A stretch of 28,707 bases of DNA. Source: Phycisphaerales bacterium UBA6054 (GTDB lineage: Bacteria > Planctomycetota > Phycisphaerae > Phycisphaerales > UBA1924). This document shows positions 7,770 to 14,587 of this stretch, piece by piece. The DNA is taken from contig DIYM01000058.1 of NCBI GenBank assembly GCA_002429045.1, positions 1-28,707 of the forward strand, in the 5' to 3' direction. The translations under genes were made by a program, and so were the position numbers. The notes below the pieces were generated by a model. The model did not search any database. It was given only the letters and a program-made list of their open reading frames with translations, and had not been told where the DNA came from. The stretch's first letter is position 1; each line of letters begins with the position of its first letter.

Positions 7770-8402
7770 CTAGTGTACAGGAGGCTCACTCATGTAGTGC
7801 TCCACCATGTGCGCGACCGTCTTGGCCGTGATGTCGCATTCGATGTTCACGCCGTCTCCAGCCGACAGCCCCTCCAGCGTCGTCCGCTCCAGCGTCTCGG
7901 GGATCAGCGCCACCTCGAACCACGGCGTGCCCTCCTTCACCCCGCCCGTGCCCGCCAGCGTCAGGCTCACGCCGTCGACCGTGACCGAGCCCTTGGGCAC
8001 CAGGTACCGCCCCATCTCGGCGGGCACCGAGACCCGCACCCGCCAGCCGTCGGACTGATCGATCGAATCGACCGTGCCCACACCATCCACGTGCCCCTGG
8101 ACGATGTGCCCGTCGAGGCGGTCGCCCATGCGGGCGGCGGGCTCGAGGTTGATCCGCGTATCGGCCGCCCACCCGCCGAGCGTGGTCTTCGCGAGCGTCT
8201 CGGGGATGGCATCGAAGGTGAACATCCCGTCGGCCGAGCCGACCGGCTCGACCAGCGTCAGGCAGCAGCCCGAGCAGGCGATCGAGTCGCCCGGCTCGGG
8301 CAGGTGCCCCCAACCCAGCGGGTCGATGGTCAGGCGTCGACCGGACGCGGTCCGCTGGCTGGAGACGACCCGACCCACATGACGCACGATCCCGGTGAAC
8401 AT
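7770..8402 (-). CDS. ribE: riboflavin synthase, alpha chain type
   Basis: This enzyme dismutates two 6,7-dimethyl-8-ribityllumazine molecules to riboflavin plus a pyrimidinedione, the last step of riboflavin synthesis. The 210-residue protein begins with the typical MFTGIV and has two lumazine-binding repeats, about 1-95 with CSGCCLTLV and 96-200 with VTVDGVSLTLA. Each repeat has a GHIVQGHVDG or equivalent segment. The start at ATG 8402 is fixed by the MFTGI homology; no Shine-Dalgarno is seen, but a -10-like AATCAT is 5 bases upstream. I see no FMN riboswitch in the 185-base gap shared with the divergent lipoprotein gene. The stop is 4 bases before ruvC, giving an operon. Confidence 0.95.
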   Translation of the reverse strand: MFTGIVRHVGRVVSSQRTASGRRLTIDPLGWGHLPEPGDSIACSGCCLTLVEPVGSADGMFTFDAIPETLAKTTLGGWAADTRINLEPAARMGDRLDGHIVQGHVDGVGTVDSIDQSDGWRVRVSVPAEMGRYLVPKGSVTVDGVSLTLAGTGGVKEGTPWFEVALIPETLERTTLEGLSAGDGVNIECDITAKTVAHMVEHYMSEPPVH

Positions 8403-8407
8403 GATGG

Positions 8408-8413
8408 ATGATT
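8408..8413 (-). promoter_or_regulatory. ribE: -10-like box AATCAT for ribE
   Basis: On the minus strand AATCAT matches four of six -10 positions and lies 5 bases before the ribE ATG. It fits the spacing seen at other starts in this window but is the weakest match of the set. Confidence 0.25.
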
Positions 8414-8483
8414 CGCCCCGGACCGCCGCCGGACGCTCTCGGCCCGCAGAAAGGCCCGGGATGGAGCGGCCCTGGAACCGGGT

Positions 8484-8512
8484 CTGATGCCGGGACGGAC
8501 CGGCTCTATACT
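8484..8512 (+). promoter_or_regulatory. sigma-70-type promoter of the PQQ-propeller lipoprotein gene
   Basis: CTGATG at 8484-8489 (-35), a 17-base spacer and TATACT at 8507-8512 (-10). Transcription would start near 8519, where a 6-bp stem CCGGCC/GGCCGG (8519-8535) forms the mRNA 5' end. The leader is about 70 bases. Confidence 0.55.
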
Positions 8513-8587
8513 GTCAGCCCGGCCGATCGGGCCGGTTCTCTGACCCTTCCCGTCCCCATTGCTGCCCCAACAGCGGAGCGAGTCCCG

Positions 8588-9736
8588 ATGCCCACCCGCC
8601 CCTCGCGCCTTCTCAACGCCCTGGCCTGCCTGTCCGTGGCCGGGCTCGCCGCCTGCTCGACCACCCAGACCTCCGGCTCGGGCAGCGGGGCCGCCCCGTC
8701 GGCCGTCGGGGGCGTGGTCCTCGCGCCGACGTACGACGTCGACCACGACGCATGGCAGGACCTCGGCTACCGATGGGAATGGAACGCCCGCCCGCCGATG
8801 GTCGCCGGCGCGCAGATGGAATACGCCCAGGCCTACGACGATGTCATCGTGGTCCAGGACACCGGCTCGCTCGTCTCGGTGATCGAATCGAGCACCGGCA
8901 AGGTCCGCTGGTTCAAGCAGGTCCGCGACACGGTCACGCGTTTCGTGGGGAACACCCGCCAGGGCGACTCGCTCTACGTCGCCAATGAAACGGAACTGTT
9001 CGAGCTGGCGATCCAGACGGGCAACACACTCGACCGCACCGAGCTGAACACCATCGCCACGACCCGCCCGGTGATGTTCGACGACATGGCCGTGTTCGGC
9101 AACGCCTCGGGACGCCTGCTCGCGATGGATACCCGGAACGACGTCCGTATCTGGGAGTACCAGTTCGATGGGCTGTTGGAGAGCCCGCCCGTCATGGTCG
9201 ACGACTTTACCGTGGCCGCGGTCAGTACCAAGGGAGAGATCCGCGTGCTCGACGTGGACACCGCCCGCACCAAGGCGAGCGCCCGCATCGCGGGCAACGC
9301 CGGCGGAGACATGGTCACGGACGGCGAGTTGCTGTTCATCGGCTCGCTCGATCAGTCGGTGTACGCGTACGACCTGTTCGACAGCAGCAGGGCCTGGCGC
9401 CACCGCTCCGCCGGAGAGGTCACGATCCAGCCCACACTGATCGACGAGACCCTGTACGCGAGCACCGCGGACTCCGGGCTCATCGCTTTCGACGCGTACA
9501 CCGGCGAGCAGCTCTGGAACAACCCCGGCATCGGGGGATGGGTCGTGACCACCGACGACGGGGATCTGATCGTCTGGTCCGGACGCGAGCTGGCCCGGAT
9601 CGACGCCGACCGCGGCGACGTCATCGCCAAGACGGGACTGCCCGACGTTTCCGGCATCAGGTCAAACTCCCCAATCGACGGCGAAATCTTCGTGATTTCC
9701 TCCGAGGGCACTGTCGCCAAGTTCGCGGCACGCTAG
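8588..9736 (+). CDS. PQQ-like beta-propeller lipoprotein (BamB-like)
   Basis: A 382-residue predicted lipoprotein. Arg-rich MPTRPSRLL is followed by a hydrophobic core and lipobox LAAC with Cys23 as the lipid-bearing residue. The rest is a run of PQQ-type blades with repeated patterns such as VSVIESSTGKVRWF, LLAMDTRNDVRIWEY, VYAYDLFDSSRAWRHR and LIAFDAYTGEQLW. Such propellers are protein-interaction scaffolds. The closest well-known example is BamB of the outer-membrane beta-barrel assembly machine, but the fold alone does not prove that role. ATG 8588 is chosen because it gives the signal peptide directly and GGAGCGAG lies upstream. The frame is open further upstream without homology. It has its own promoter (8484-8512) and a strong terminator (9768-9814), so it is probably a one-gene unit. 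Confidence 0.85.
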   Translation: MPTRPSRLLNALACLSVAGLAACSTTQTSGSGSGAAPSAVGGVVLAPTYDVDHDAWQDLGYRWEWNARPPMVAGAQMEYAQAYDDVIVVQDTGSLVSVIESSTGKVRWFKQVRDTVTRFVGNTRQGDSLYVANETELFELAIQTGNTLDRTELNTIATTRPVMFDDMAVFGNASGRLLAMDTRNDVRIWEYQFDGLLESPPVMVDDFTVAAVSTKGEIRVLDVDTARTKASARIAGNAGGDMVTDGELLFIGSLDQSVYAYDLFDSSRAWRHRSAGEVTIQPTLIDETLYASTADSGLIAFDAYTGEQLWNNPGIGGWVVTTDDGDLIVWSGRELARIDADRGDVIAKTGLPDVSGIRSNSPIDGEIFVISSEGTVAKFAAR

Positions 9737-9767
9737 TATCTGTTGCAACTGCTAATCAGCCCCCCCC

Positions 9768-9814
9768 GTGCCCCGAGCCACTCCCCCCACCCCGGCTCGG
9801 GGCACACCTTTTTT
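9768..9814 (+). terminator. intrinsic terminator after the PQQ-propeller gene
   Basis: Perfect 12-bp stem (9768-9779 with 9794-9805, GTGCCCCGAGCC and its complement), a 14-base C-rich loop, and six T at 9809-9814. It is the only hairpin with a T-tract found in this window. Confidence 0.9.
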
Positions 9815-9841
9815 GGACTCACGCCCTTTGGACTCCACGCC
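9812..9841 (+). repeat. tandem direct repeat upstream of purH
   Basis: TTTGGACTCACGCC (9812-9825) is repeated as TTTGGACTCCACGCC (9827-9841), a spacing of 15 bases with one inserted base. It starts in the T-tract of the preceding terminator and ends 67 bases before the purH start. It could be a regulator-binding pair or a small duplication. Confidence 0.5.
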
Positions 9842-9908
9842 AGCGCCGCGTCCAACAATCCACGCACATCAGACCCGCCCCGCCGCCCCGTCACGCGAGA
9901 TCACCCCG

Positions 9909-11534
9909 ATGGACGCGACCATGACCGCCGACCAACCCCACGTCTGCCCCGAGCACCCCGTCCGAGTCACCCGCGCCCTGCTGTCCGTGTCGGACAAATC
10001 GGGGCTCATCGAACTCGCCAGCGCCCTGCACCGACGCGGTGTTGAGCTGATCTCGACGGGCGGCACAGCCCGGACGATCTCCGACGCCGGGATGCCCGTC
10101 ACGCCGATCGATGACGTCACGGGCTTCCCGGAGATGCTCGACGGCCGTGTCAAAACGCTGCACCCGAAGGTACACGGCGGGCTGCTCGCCAGACGGGACC
10201 TGGAAGCGCATGTCTCGGCGATGCGCGCGCACGGCATCGAGGCGATCGACCTCGTCTGCGTGAACCTCTACCCGTTCGAGGCCACCGTCGCACGGGAAGG
10301 CGTGACCGACGCGGAAGCCATCGAACAGATCGACATCGGCGGGCCGAGCATGATCCGCTCGGGCGCCAAGAACCACACGAGCGTCACCGTGGTCACCGAT
10401 CCGTCGCAGTACCCAGAACTCATCGGCGAACTCGACGCCAACAACGGATCGACCTCGTTGGGCCTGCGTCGCCGGTTCGCGATCGACGCGTTCGGGCGCA
10501 CCGCCGCGTACGACGCCGCGATCTCGCACCACCTCGGGCGGGACGACCCGATGCCCGCCCGCCTGAACCTGAGCTTCGTGCGTCGGGACACGCTCCGCTA
10601 CGGCGAGAACCCGCACCAGCCCGCCGCCGTCTACGCGGCGGCCAACGCGCCCGCGGGCACGCTGGTCGGCGCCGCGCAGCTGCACGGCAAAGCGCTCAGC
10701 TACAACAACCTCAACGACGCGAACGCCGCGCTCGAACTGGCCCGTGCCTTGCACCGTGCCTCCCCGACCCGGGCGAGCGCCGTGGTCGTCAAGCACACGA
10801 ACCCTTGCGGCGCATCGACCTCGGGCGACGCCCGCGGCGCCGTCGACATGGCGATCGCGGGCGACCCGATGGCGGCGTTCGGCGGCATCCTCGCGGTGAG
10901 TGTCCCGATCGATGTCTCGGCGGCCGAGCGCATCGCGGCGGAGGGCACGTTCTTCGAGGTCGTGATCGCCCCCTCCTTCGAGCCCGACGCCGCGGGCGCC
11001 CTCATGCGCCGCTGGAAGAACGTCCGCCTGCTGGAAATCGGGAGCGCCTCTCCGAAGATCACTCTCGAGCACAGGTTCCTGCCGGGCGGGCTGCTGGTCC
11101 AGCAGCGAGACCTGACCGAGCCCGATCCGTCCTCGTGGGTCCACGCCGCCGGTCCGGAGCCGAGCGGCGAGACGCTCCGCGCCGCGGGCGTGCTCGAAAC
11201 GGTGTGCCGGGCGCTGTCCAGCAACGCGGTGCTGATCGGCGGCATCGATGGTGACGGTGACGCGGTCCGGATGTTCGGCGCGGGCGCCGGCCAGATGGAC
11301 CGGGTGGCGTCGTGCCTGGGCGCGGTCCGCAAGGCGGGAGACGCCGCCCCCGGCGCCATCGCGGTCTCCGACGCGTTCTTCCCGTTCCCCGACGGCCCAG
11401 AGGCCCTCATCGACGCGGGTGTGGCGACCATCGTGCACCCGGGCGGCTCGAAGAACGACCGGCAGACCTTCGATCTCTGCGCACAGCGGGGCGTCACCTG
11501 TCTGACCACCGGAGTCCGCCACTTCCGGCACTGA
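9909..11534 (+). CDS. purH: bifunctional AICAR formyltransferase / IMP cyclohydrolase
   Basis: PurH carries out the last two steps of IMP synthesis: formyl transfer from 10-formyl-THF to AICAR, then ring closure. The 541-residue protein has the MGS-like cyclohydrolase domain (17-150: ALLSVSDKSGL, ELISTGGTA, GRVKTLHPKVHGG). The formyltransferase domain follows, with YGENPHQ, KHTNPCG at 295-301, SDAFFPFPDGPE and C-terminal TGVRHFRH. The segment usually reading like KHVKSNAIV is CRALSSNAVL here, and the next stretch is longer (IGGIDGDGDAVRMFGAGAGQ), a divergent version of a conserved region. ATG 9909 is chosen because the upstream frame runs back into the terminator at 9768. A second ATG at 9921 is possible. 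No good Shine-Dalgarno is seen. It converges on manC. Confidence 0.95.
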   Translation: MDATMTADQPHVCPEHPVRVTRALLSVSDKSGLIELASALHRRGVELISTGGTARTISDAGMPVTPIDDVTGFPEMLDGRVKTLHPKVHGGLLARRDLEAHVSAMRAHGIEAIDLVCVNLYPFEATVAREGVTDAEAIEQIDIGGPSMIRSGAKNHTSVTVVTDPSQYPELIGELDANNGSTSLGLRRRFAIDAFGRTAAYDAAISHHLGRDDPMPARLNLSFVRRDTLRYGENPHQPAAVYAAANAPAGTLVGAAQLHGKALSYNNLNDANAALELARALHRASPTRASAVVVKHTNPCGASTSGDARGAVDMAIAGDPMAAFGGILAVSVPIDVSAAERIAAEGTFFEVVIAPSFEPDAAGALMRRWKNVRLLEIGSASPKITLEHRFLPGGLLVQQRDLTEPDPSSWVHAAGPEPSGETLRAAGVLETVCRALSSNAVLIGGIDGDGDAVRMFGAGAGQMDRVASCLGAVRKAGDAAPGAIAVSDAFFPFPDGPEALIDAGVATIVHPGGSKNDRQTFDLCAQRGVTCLTTGVRHFRH

Positions 11535-11570
11535 CGCCGGCAGCCCCAGAACCGCCCGGGACAGACCCGA

Positions 11571-12695
11571 TCACTTGTCGCGTTGATCGAGCCCCGCGTG
11601 CAACGCCTTGAGTTGCTCGGCGCTGGCCCGGGGCATCACCAGGGTCGCCCGGCCCGTTCTGACCACGATGAGATCGCTGCACCCCACCAGCGAGACCAGA
11701 TGGTCCGGGTCTGCACCGTCCCCGATCGCGACGCAGTTGGTCGACTGGTGAGCCGCCAGGCGGACACCCGCGGAGCGGTTCTCGTGTTCGTCCGGGGTGA
11801 TGGTCTCCCCGTAGCTGGGCCAGGACCCCACGTCGAGCCACCGGGCGGGCATCTCGACGCCGACGATCGACGCGTTCTCGGCGTTCACCGCGGGCTCCAT
11901 CACGCCGTAATCCACGCTGGTCTTCTTGAGGTCCGGGTAGATCTCATCGAGCGCCCGGCGCTGCCCGGGCGTGCCCCAAGCCGCGGCGATCCGGCGCATC
12001 CCGTCCTTGTTCTCCGGGATGTACTGCTCGTACAACTCGAGGAACTTGCGTGCGCTGAACACGAACATGCCGGAGTTCCAGAAGTAGCGATTCGACGACA
12101 CGTACGCCTCGGCCTTCTCGAGCGAGGGCTTCTCGACGAACCGCTCGACGCCGAACGCCCCGACGTCCTCACCCCCGACCCGCACCGGCCCGCCCTTGGC
12201 GATGTAGCCGTACCCGGTCGCCGGGTGAGTCGGCGTGATCCCGAACGTGACCAATCGCGTGGGGTCCTCCTCGACCAGCCTGTAGCCGGTGTGCATCGCG
12301 TCTGTGAACACCTCGGTCGGGGTGATCAGTTGGTCGGCGGTCAGCACGGCGAAGACCGCGCCGGGATGCTGCTTGGCGAACACCGCGGCCGCGAACGCCA
12401 CGGCGTTGACCGTATCGCGGGGCTCGGGTTCGCCGAGGATATGAGCGTCATCGAACGATGGGAGGGCCTGCCTGATCTGGGCACGGTACCGCTCGCCCGT
12501 GCAGATGTACCCCCGGTCCTGCGGGACGAGCGCGGACATGCGTTCGGCCGCGATCTCCAAGAGCGAGGCGACCGGGCCCGCCCCCGCCCGATCATCGCGG
12601 TGGATAAACCGGATGAGCTGCTTGGGTTGTCCGTCGCGGCTCATGGGCCAGAGCCTGGTCCCCGAGCCACCCGCCATGATCATCGCGTATCGCAT
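11571..12695 (-). CDS. manC: mannose-1-phosphate guanylyltransferase
   Basis: Makes GDP-mannose from mannose 1-phosphate and GTP for surface polysaccharide and glycan synthesis. The 374-residue protein has the nucleotidyltransferase signature GGSGTRLWPMSR at 9-20, the metal-site region LTADQ at 119-123 (usually ADH), GYGYI at 161-165, the sugar-phosphate motif FVEKP at 186-190 and WNSGMFVF. It is the short type, without the C-terminal phosphomannose isomerase domain found in long ManC/AlgA proteins. ATG 12695 is chosen because MRYAMIMAGG is the family start; the frame stays open upstream without homology. A promoter-like pair (12701-12728) puts a -10 box 5 bases before the ATG and there is no Shine-Dalgarno, so it may be leaderless. 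It is divergent from ruvA and convergent with purH. Confidence 0.93.
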   Translation of the reverse strand: MRYAMIMAGGSGTRLWPMSRDGQPKQLIRFIHRDDRAGAGPVASLLEIAAERMSALVPQDRGYICTGERYRAQIRQALPSFDDAHILGEPEPRDTVNAVAFAAAVFAKQHPGAVFAVLTADQLITPTEVFTDAMHTGYRLVEEDPTRLVTFGITPTHPATGYGYIAKGGPVRVGGEDVGAFGVERFVEKPSLEKAEAYVSSNRYFWNSGMFVFSARKFLELYEQYIPENKDGMRRIAAAWGTPGQRRALDEIYPDLKKTSVDYGVMEPAVNAENASIVGVEMPARWLDVGSWPSYGETITPDEHENRSAGVRLAAHQSTNCVAIGDGADPDHLVSLVGCSDLIVVRTGRATLVMPRASAEQLKALHAGLDQRDK

Positions 12696-12700
12696 GCGGG

Positions 12701-12728
12701 AGGATAGGGATCGGGGGCCAGCCATCAG
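12701..12728 (-). promoter_or_regulatory. manC: promoter of manC, leaderless type
   Basis: On the minus strand, CTGATG (complement of 12723-12728), a 16-base spacer, TATCCT (complement of 12701-12706), then 5 bases to the manC ATG. It has nearly the same composition as the divergent ruvA promoter. Confidence 0.5.
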
Positions 12729-12765
12729 GAGTCCCGTCGAACAGTGTGTTTCGTGCCCCCGATGG

Positions 12766-12794
12766 CTGATCGCCGACCCGGGATCCCGTATCCT
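12766..12794 (+). promoter_or_regulatory. ruvA: promoter of ruvA, leaderless type
   Basis: CTGATC (12766-12771), a 17-base spacer, TATCCT (12789-12794), then 6 bases to the ruvA ATG. The bases between (CCCTCC) are anti-Shine-Dalgarno-like, so a normal leader is unlikely. Confidence 0.5.
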
Positions 12795-12800
12795 CCCTCC

Positions 12801-13451
12801 ATGCTCACCCGCCTGACCGGCACCCTCGAGTCCGTGGACGACGCGCTGACAATCACCCTCGGGGCCTTCGCGGTCCGGGCCGAGGCGCCACGCTACTTGC
12901 TCGACCGGCTGCGCGACTCGGGCCTGATCGGCCAGGAGGTCACGCTGCACACACGGACCGACCTCGAATCCCAGAACCAGGGCACGAGTTTCACGCCCCG
13001 GCTGATCGGGTTCACCTCGCCCGAGGACCGGCGCTTCTTCGAGATCTTCACCTCGGTGAAGGGGCTGGGTGCCAAGCGGGCACTGCGAGCGCTCGCCGAG
13101 GAGCCCGCGTACGTCGCCGCGGCGGTGGTGGCCCGCGACGCCAAGGCCCTTCAAAGGCTGCCGGAGATCGGCAAGCGTCTCGCGGAGACGGTCATCGCCG
13201 AACTGGCCGGCAAGGTCGATCGCTTCGCGGACGGGGCGTCGATCGGGCAGACCGGCCCCGGGCCACACCGGGCTTCATCGATCGAGCCGGGCAGCCTCCC
13301 CCCCGCCGCCCAGGAAGCCATCGCGGCCCTGCTCGCGCTGGGCGAGACCAGGGCCGAGGCCGAGCGCAAGGTCGCGGCCGCCGCGTACCGGGCCGGGTCT
13401 TCCGCGGACGCTCAGAGCCTCATCAACGCGGTGTTCAGCGGGGCCCGCTGA
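12801..13451 (+). CDS. ruvA: Holliday junction branch migration protein RuvA
   Basis: RuvA tetramers hold Holliday junctions open and load the RuvB motor. The 216-residue protein has the N-terminal OB fold (1-65, MLTRLTGTLESV), two helix-hairpin-helix motifs (about 77-130: VKGLGAKRAL and LPEIGKRLAETVIAEL), a Pro/Gly-rich flexible linker (about 145-168), and the small C-terminal domain III that contacts RuvB (AQEAIAALLALGETRAEAERK). Length and layout are normal. ATG 12801 is chosen by homology and by the promoter 6 bases upstream. ruvB is not adjacent; its junction-cutting partner ruvC is about 5 kb to the left on the other strand. Confidence 0.95.
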   Translation: MLTRLTGTLESVDDALTITLGAFAVRAEAPRYLLDRLRDSGLIGQEVTLHTRTDLESQNQGTSFTPRLIGFTSPEDRRFFEIFTSVKGLGAKRALRALAEEPAYVAAAVVARDAKALQRLPEIGKRLAETVIAELAGKVDRFADGASIGQTGPGPHRASSIEPGSLPPAAQEAIAALLALGETRAEAERKVAAAAYRAGSSADAQSLINAVFSGAR

Positions 13452-13540
13452 CGACGAGCGTCGGCGCGGCACAGGACAGGCAAAACAGCGGCACGAAGCC
13501 GCGCGTTCTGCTCTCAAGAATCCCGAAACAGGACCCGTTT

Positions 13541-14587
13541 GTGGACATTCTGGTCAAGAGGCCGCCCGGCTTCACCGACGAACCCGCCATGTTTTCCGGC
13601 GCCATCCAGAGTGTTCGAAGACTTCCGCGGGGTCCGGCGGTCGCGACCAGCGCTCTTGTTGCGCTGGCGGCGGCATGCCTGTTCGGGTACGCCTTGCTCT
13701 CCCCGCCCAAGCAGCCCATCCGGCTCGCGATCAACGCGTGGGTCGGCTACGAGTTCGCCGTGCTCGCATGCGAGCTGGGCTACTACGAAGAGGAGGGTGT
13801 GGACGTCCGGATCCTGGAACTGAGTTCGCTGGACGATGTCCGCCGGACGTACGAGCATGGGCGTACGGACGGGATGTTCGGGACCTCGATCGAAGTCGTC
13901 CAGTCACGCGAGTCGGGTCGCGATGCCGTCCCCGTGCTTATCGCCGATTTCTCGAACGGGGCCGACACGCTGATCGTCAATCGGGCGGTCGCATCGATCG
14001 CTGGATTGCGTGGCATGCGGGTCGGCTGCGAGGTCGGGACGCTGGGAAGCTACGTGCTGATGAGGGCGCTCGAGTCAGGCGGATTGGGCTGGGACGACGT
14101 CGAGATCGTCCACACACCGTACTCCTCGCAGCACACGTGGATGGAACTCGGGCTGATCGACGCGGTCGTGACGTTCCCGCCCGTGTCGACCGATCTTCTG
14201 GCGACCGGCCGATACCGCATCGTGTTCTCGAGCGCGGATATCCCGGGCGAGGTGGTCGATCTGCTGGCGATCGATCCGGGGTTGATCGAATCGCGACCGC
14301 ATGACATCGATGCGATCCGGCGTGCCTACTTCCGCGCCGTCCGGTTCGCCGAGGCGAACCCCGCGCACGCGCACGCGATCATGGCCGAACGCCTGGGCAT
14401 ATCCGCGGAGGAAGTCGGCCGATTGCTGGACGAGGAGATCCGCCTCGTCTCCGAGCGAGAACAGCCCGCGTACCTGGGCGATGAAGGGACGATCTCCGAG
14501 GTCATCGAACGCACCCGCGCCATCCTCAACGCGTACGGGTCCCTGGCGGACACCGTCGTCAGTGCACCGGCCGGAGAAGGCGGATGA
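13541..14587 (+). CDS. membrane-anchored NMT1/THI5-like solute-binding protein
   Basis: A 348-residue protein with one N-terminal hydrophobic helix (about 33-54, VATSALVALAAACLFGYALL) and a periplasmic-binding-protein fold of the SsuA/ThiY/NMT1 type: IRLAINAWVGYEFAVLACEL, GYYEEEGVDVRI, GMRVGCEVGTLGSYVL and MELGLIDAVVTFPP. Such proteins bind small molecules such as taurine, nitrate or pyrimidine precursors for ABC import. No permease or ATPase gene is present. The stop overlaps the start of the downstream sensor kinase (ATGA), so a sensory role, presenting ligand to the kinase, is more likely than transport. That is inference, and the ligand is unknown. GTG 13541 is chosen because AGGA lies 8 bases upstream; ATG 13589 has no such site. 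LAAAC resembles a lipobox, but the hydrophobic stretch continues past the Cys, so I favour a membrane anchor. Confidence 0.8.
   Translation: MDILVKRPPGFTDEPAMFSGAIQSVRRLPRGPAVATSALVALAAACLFGYALLSPPKQPIRLAINAWVGYEFAVLACELGYYEEEGVDVRILELSSLDDVRRTYEHGRTDGMFGTSIEVVQSRESGRDAVPVLIADFSNGADTLIVNRAVASIAGLRGMRVGCEVGTLGSYVLMRALESGGLGWDDVEIVHTPYSSQHTWMELGLIDAVVTFPPVSTDLLATGRYRIVFSSADIPGEVVDLLAIDPGLIESRPHDIDAIRRAYFRAVRFAEANPAHAHAIMAERLGISAEEVGRLLDEEIRLVSEREQPAYLGDEGTISEVIERTRAILNAYGSLADTVVSAPAGEGG

Noticed and set aside
8403..8587. FMN riboswitch before ribE
   Set aside because: None of the conserved FMN element parts were found on either strand of this gap.
13631..13700. LAAAC as a lipobox in the solute-binding protein
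   Set aside because: The hydrophobic stretch continues beyond the Cys (LFGYALL), as in a membrane anchor rather than a processed lipoprotein. It remains possible.
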